64,000 nucleotides of DNA from an uncultured Subdoligranulum sp. (GTDB lineage: Bacteria; Bacillota; Clostridia; Oscillospirales; Ruminococcaceae), in contig NZ_OZ007030.1 in assembly GCF_963931595.1 (NCBI RefSeq), positions 372,001 to 436,000 on the forward strand. Direction: 5' to 3'. Shown one piece after another: positions 60,816 through 64,000 of the stretch (position 1 is the stretch's first letter; every line of letters begins with the position of its first letter). The position numbers were made by a program, and so were the translations under genes. The notes under the pieces were generated by a model. It made no database searches. It was not told the origin of the DNA and saw nothing but the letters and a program-made list of their open reading frames with translations.

Positions 60816-62919
60816 AAAAAGCTTCTTTCCCTCCTTCTAGTGTATGCATACTCTCGTCTTTCCACGAAAGTACATTGTCGGGGTCATTGATATCCACTAG
60901 TTTATTTGTGAACGGGTTCCCGGTATATGTGTAGTAAGCACCTTTATCGTATTTGCGAAAAATGGTTTGATATGGTAACGTCCGTACAGCTATATTAGCG
61001 TTGTGCGTGGCAACCACTACTATTTTATGCTCTTTGGCCAAATCACTAAGTTTTGGTCTAATACACTGATCGATATAGGAGTTGCCCATCCCAAGTTCAG
61101 GTTCATCAATTAAATAGGCGTCAGCAGGCGAAGATAGCGATTTTTGTAAAAGTAGAATGCCTTTTTCCCCATTTGAAGGTTCATAGGGGAGGTGGTCTTT
61201 TCCTCCTTCTTTACCTTCTCCAACAATTAGTTTTGAAAGCCCAATGAATGGTGCAACGTCTTTAATATTGTGTTCTCGACAAAGGTCATTGAATTGAGAT
61301 ACTACAGAAACTAAGGATGCAGAACAAATTTCGTTTTGTAGGTTGTTTAAGCTGGTGTTGACTTCTCTAAGGTTGCGAATCCCGAGGGCAAACTCAGAAG
61401 TACGTGATTCGGGGCAAAGCATTCGATAAGAGGAGCGTATGTAGATCGAACCTTTATCTTCCAGAACACCGAGGTAAGCATCCTCGTTTTTGGGGGCAGT
61501 AGAGAGCGCCTTTAATATAGTCCGGACGTTTTTTAAGAGTCTAAGGCGCCTAATTGCAAAGTCGTAAAATCCGGTTGTAGAAGGGTGAGATTTCGTATCA
61601 GTGTTTTTGTCTGCGATAGATTTGATTTGTTCGATACTGTAATTTGAGAGCACTGTGGCTTCCCATTCTATAAAAGATTTGATTGTTTCATCAGTGGTTC
61701 GGTCCGCCAATGTAGCAATTAAATTATTTAATCTGTTCGCATCTTCGGAGGATAAGTATAAATTTATATCAATGGATCGAAGAAGCTCGGCAATTTTTGT
61801 GACATTGTTTTTATCTTTCTTCTTTTTCGAATAGACGGAATGTGCATTGGTAGTTAGCTTTGTGGCAAGCGTGATTTTCATCCGATTTTTGTTACGGTTA
61901 TTCTGCTTTGTTGTTTGCCATGTGACATATTCAGATAATGGTGTAGGACGAAAATCACTCCAAGTACGAATATACTCAAACTCATTGCTACAATTAGGAA
62001 CTCCCATATATAGGGGATCTCGTTTCATTCCGGAAGTTGATAGGATGCTTTTGAAGTCTTCGTCGCGTTGAGAACCGCGATAATATTTACATGATTTTCC
62101 AAGGTTTTCGAGCGAATTTTTCATGGAATTTAGAATTTCACTCTTACCTGTCCCTTTTTGACCAAAAATCACATTCATTTCTGGATACAGAGTTAAGTTA
62201 AAATGAATTGATGGGTGAGGAGAGACACTGACAGAGACAGGGTGAGTTCGAGTTAGAAGAGTCTCAACATTAACAGCGTCTCTTTTGGCGAGCAATACGA
62301 ATTGCTCAAAAGATTCTACTGGCAAACGGAGTTCCGCAAAATCGCAAGTTTCATACGTGTTCCAATTTTGCACATCGCTTCCGATGATGACCTTAAATTG
62401 ATAGTTAGAAAAAATCCCTAGAGATTTCAAATTAGATGTCTCCCGGAAAATTCGATATTGTTCTGGTACCAAAGTTACTAATGTTTGAAAGTCTGCATCA
62501 GGAATTCCGGGATCTTTATGATAATGCGGAATATACAATACGTCTAAAGCAGAAAAGCAATTAACGACCTCTTTCATAGAGAAGGTAATGGTATCTCTGT
62601 TCGTGTTGTCCAATAGTGAAGATACATGTTTGTCAAAAGCAGATAAATTTTGGGGATTGGCAACAATAATTAAGTGCCAATGAACTTTAGAGTCGTCAAG
62701 AATATCAAGTTCAACGCCGGGCCAAACTTGGCAGTACTGTGTAACAGCATCACGAAATTTAATGTATTGGGTCAAGTCAAACATATTGTGATTGGTGATG
62801 GCGACGATCTTCACATCAGCGTCCATTATTTTCTGGGCGAATACTTCAACGGATACATTTCTGGTTGCCGCATCACCTGATTTTACCTTTAAGGTGTGGC
62901 AATGAAGATCAACTTTCAT
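60772..62919 (-). CDS. PHP-phosphoesterase domain fused to SMC-like ATPase
   Basis: A 715-residue two-domain protein. Residues 1-235 are a PHP metal phosphoesterase: KVDLHCHT at the start, AITNHNMFD near 42, IPHYHKDPGIP near 155 and IGSDVQN near 207. Residues 240-690 are an ABC/SMC-type ATPase. It has Walker A FGQKGTGKSEIL near 250, a long insertion, signature-like PSNGEKGILLLQKSL near 580, Walker B AYLIDEPELGMG near 603 and the switch VVVATHNANIAV. The architecture resembles TrlF-type PHP-ATPases and the single-gene ppl defence proteins, from memory. Here it heads an operon with two partners. Start follows GAAAGGATGG. Confidence 0.82.
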   Translation of the reverse strand: MKVDLHCHTLKVKSGDAATRNVSVEVFAQKIMDADVKIVAITNHNMFDLTQYIKFRDAVTQYCQVWPGVELDILDDSKVHWHLIIVANPQNLSAFDKHVSSLLDNTNRDTITFSMKEVVNCFSALDVLYIPHYHKDPGIPDADFQTLVTLVPEQYRIFRETSNLKSLGIFSNYQFKVIIGSDVQNWNTYETCDFAELRLPVESFEQFVLLAKRDAVNVETLLTRTHPVSVSVSPHPSIHFNLTLYPEMNVIFGQKGTGKSEILNSMKNSLENLGKSCKYYRGSQRDEDFKSILSTSGMKRDPLYMGVPNCSNEFEYIRTWSDFRPTPLSEYVTWQTTKQNNRNKNRMKITLATKLTTNAHSVYSKKKKDKNNVTKIAELLRSIDINLYLSSEDANRLNNLIATLADRTTDETIKSFIEWEATVLSNYSIEQIKSIADKNTDTKSHPSTTGFYDFAIRRLRLLKNVRTILKALSTAPKNEDAYLGVLEDKGSIYIRSSYRMLCPESRTSEFALGIRNLREVNTSLNNLQNEICSASLVSVVSQFNDLCREHNIKDVAPFIGLSKLIVGEGKEGGKDHLPYEPSNGEKGILLLQKSLSSPADAYLIDEPELGMGNSYIDQCIRPKLSDLAKEHKIVVVATHNANIAVRTLPYQTIFRKYDKGAYYTYTGNPFTNKLVDINDPDNVLSWKDESMHTLEGGKEAFYEREHIYEIGSHQC

Positions 62920-63099
62920 ATATTTCCATCCTTTCGGAGTGTTATAAGTTGCTTTAATACGGTTTATGGTACTTTATATGTCGATGCTCGTTGAAAGTAC
63001 AAATTATGAACCCAATAAATGTGTATATTCTAGTTGTAAGGCAAGCGTGATGCTATAGGAAACGTAGTACTACCATGAACATAGGGAGAGAAACGTAAC

Positions 63100-63279
63100 A
63101 TGAAAAGCAGTGAGAAAAAAGTAGTAAAATTAAAATCTGGTGAGAAAATTTTGATCTGTGGCAGTTACGATGATCAAACAATATATCTCGTCCGAGTGCT
63201 GGAAGATAAGCTATTCGACTATAAATTTCTCTTGGTTAAGAAAGATGAAATAGTTTTTTGCGAGGATGAAGATCAGTAA
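63100..63279 (+). CDS. Small hypothetical protein, 59 residues
   Basis: ATG with a GGGAGAG ribosome site 10 bases upstream, transcribed opposite to the PHP-ATPase operon. The product begins KSSEKKVVKLKSGEKILICG and ends KKDEIVFCEDEDQ: a compact, charged, all-beta-looking protein (possibly Sm/SH3-like). No family recognised. It shares the 180-base intergenic region with the PHP-ATPase gene and might regulate it. Confidence 0.5.
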   Translation: MKSSEKKVVKLKSGEKILICGSYDDQTIYLVRVLEDKLFDYKFLLVKKDEIVFCEDEDQ

Positions 63280-63308
63280 AACCAAAGCGCTGCCAGTTTA
63301 CAAGTACG

Positions 63309-63833
63309 CTAATCGTTTGAAATAGCATAGAAAACTGGCTCCAATGTTTCTAGGATGGACTTGCTAGCAAAAGTGGATTTGAAACAAGATTTCAGATTAT
63401 TAAAGTGGTGTTCTTGCTTTTCGCGGGCCTTTGGATCATGTGCCTTTAGATCCATGGTTATAGATGGATCGAAGTTCCACACTATATCGATCTTTTCGAT
63501 TGAAAATGACTCCTCTGAACCAAAAGGAAATTCAAATCCTCCAGTCGCTTTTCGGTGTGTTACTAGTCTTGGGTTATGCTTCAATGTGTTATTGGCGTAT
63601 CTACAAGCGGAGATGATGTTCTTAGGCAGGTTGATTTTGTTAAATCGCTCAATATAGTCCATAGCCGCATGGATACTGGCGGCGAGATACGCGTCTACGT
63701 AGATGAAATTGCCCATGGTATGCCCAGAAGAAGCATACTCGTGTATTGCACATTCTAGCTGCTTATATACAATTAAAAAATTGCTTTTCAGAATTTGCTT
63801 AGAGGTATCGGTCAGGCCATTGCGGTTTTGCAT
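63309..63833 (-). CDS. Hypothetical protein, 174 residues
   Basis: Predicted mostly helical, soluble. It begins MQNRNGLTDTSKQILKSNFL and contains AYLAASIHAAMDYIERFN, ISACRYANNTLKHNPRLVTH and a Phe/Pro-rich middle (GGFEFPFGSEESFS). Low G+C like the other island genes. No known domain. The helical bundle with conserved-looking His and Asn recalls HEPN-like folds only vaguely (no R-x4-6-H motif that I can place with confidence). Transcribed on minus, upstream of the PHP-ATPase operon and separated from it by the small + strand gene. Confidence 0.6.
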   Translation of the reverse strand: MQNRNGLTDTSKQILKSNFLIVYKQLECAIHEYASSGHTMGNFIYVDAYLAASIHAAMDYIERFNKINLPKNIISACRYANNTLKHNPRLVTHRKATGGFEFPFGSEESFSIEKIDIVWNFDPSITMDLKAHDPKAREKQEHHFNNLKSCFKSTFASKSILETLEPVFYAISND

Positions 63834-63946
63834 AAGTGAGTACCTTGGAACTTCAAGTAAATGTTTTTACTATTATACGACATAGCTTGATTGTTTTCTA
63901 GGTATATTTCCACTAAGAATAAAGCGAATGAATTTACTAAAGCATC

Positions 63947-63986
63947 AAAAAGCGAACGACAAAACCATCTTTGCCGTTCGCTTTTT
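63947..63986. terminator. Bidirectional hairpin terminator at the right edge
   Basis: A 12-bp stem (AAAAAGCGAACG, 63947-63958, with 63975-63986) with A residues on the left and TTTTT on the right. Confidence 0.7.
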
Positions 63987-64000
63987 AGTTATCCGAAACA

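Larger units (their letters stand above)
55084..64000. mobile_element. Left part of a tRNA-Asn-associated genomic island
   Basis: Starts at the tRNA-Asn fragment. It includes an IS21 element, a large serine recombinase and, from 59399, genes with much lower G+C than the chromosome. The right boundary is outside the window. Integrase for the tRNA site is not seen; the serine recombinase may belong to the island or to a nested element. Confidence 0.55.

Overview
The window looks like a chromosome segment from a strictly anaerobic, G+C-rich gut Firmicute, most probably Oscillospiraceae (Faecalibacterium/Gemmiger/Subdoligranulum-like). This rests on the Firmicute gene order plsX-rnc-smc-ftsY, the high G+C in third codon positions, a class III (oxygen-sensitive) ribonucleotide reductase, a FeoAB ferrous-iron transporter, and the absence of respiratory genes. 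The genus is an inference.

Bases 1-19090 are a dense, co-directional (+) housekeeping block: the end of a VTC-domain gene, an RNA methyltransferase, dprA, topA, trmFO, plsX, rnc, smc, ftsY, an XTP/dITP pyrophosphatase, yhbY, a fused nadD-yqeK, an LCP-family cell-wall ligase, rsfS and leuS. Several genes overlap by ATGA or lie under 20 bases apart. Bases 19090-25340 carry a GT2 lipid-linked glycosyltransferase, then FeoAB and an alcohol/aldehyde dehydrogenase pair on the minus strand.

Bases 25341-27480 are an abrupt A+T-rich patch. It holds a 140-bp duplicated segment (one copy a small ORF, the other with a nonsense codon), a run of tiny membrane proteins behind a repeated leader, and a cluster of TGAACA/TGTTCA motifs. 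It looks like an old, decaying acquisition.

Bases 27510-53860 are accessory metabolism in small transcription units. They are the divergent nrdD/nrdG pair with an NrdR-type palindrome between them; uxaC (uronate catabolism); an aldose epimerase; a WecG/TagA glycosyltransferase; and an anaerobic glycerol operon (glpK, two flavoproteins, DUF1667). A K+ unit follows (ktrB, ktrA, an unlisted 48-residue membrane peptide, a KdpD-like kinase, a KdpE-like regulator), then a Na+/amino-acid symporter and a xanthine unit (NTPase-ModE fusion regulator, NCS2 permease, three-subunit molybdenum hydroxylase, MocA-like nucleotidyltransferase). DegV, a YczE-like membrane protein and a MarR regulator close the region.

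Bases 53870-54900 are gene wreckage: an unidentified decayed reading frame on minus, and a MATE transporter 5' end joined to an old-yellow-enzyme 3' end. At 55028-55083 lies a 3' fragment of tRNA-Asn(GUU), which I read as the left attachment scar of a genomic island running off the right edge. The island contains a complete IS21-family element (istA/istB), a large serine recombinase, and an A+T-rich minus-strand operon: a PHP-phosphoesterase/SMC-like ATPase fusion, a small unknown protein, and a STAS-like plus GHKL ATPase protein. This operon is the best candidate in the window for an undescribed, possibly anti-phage, system.
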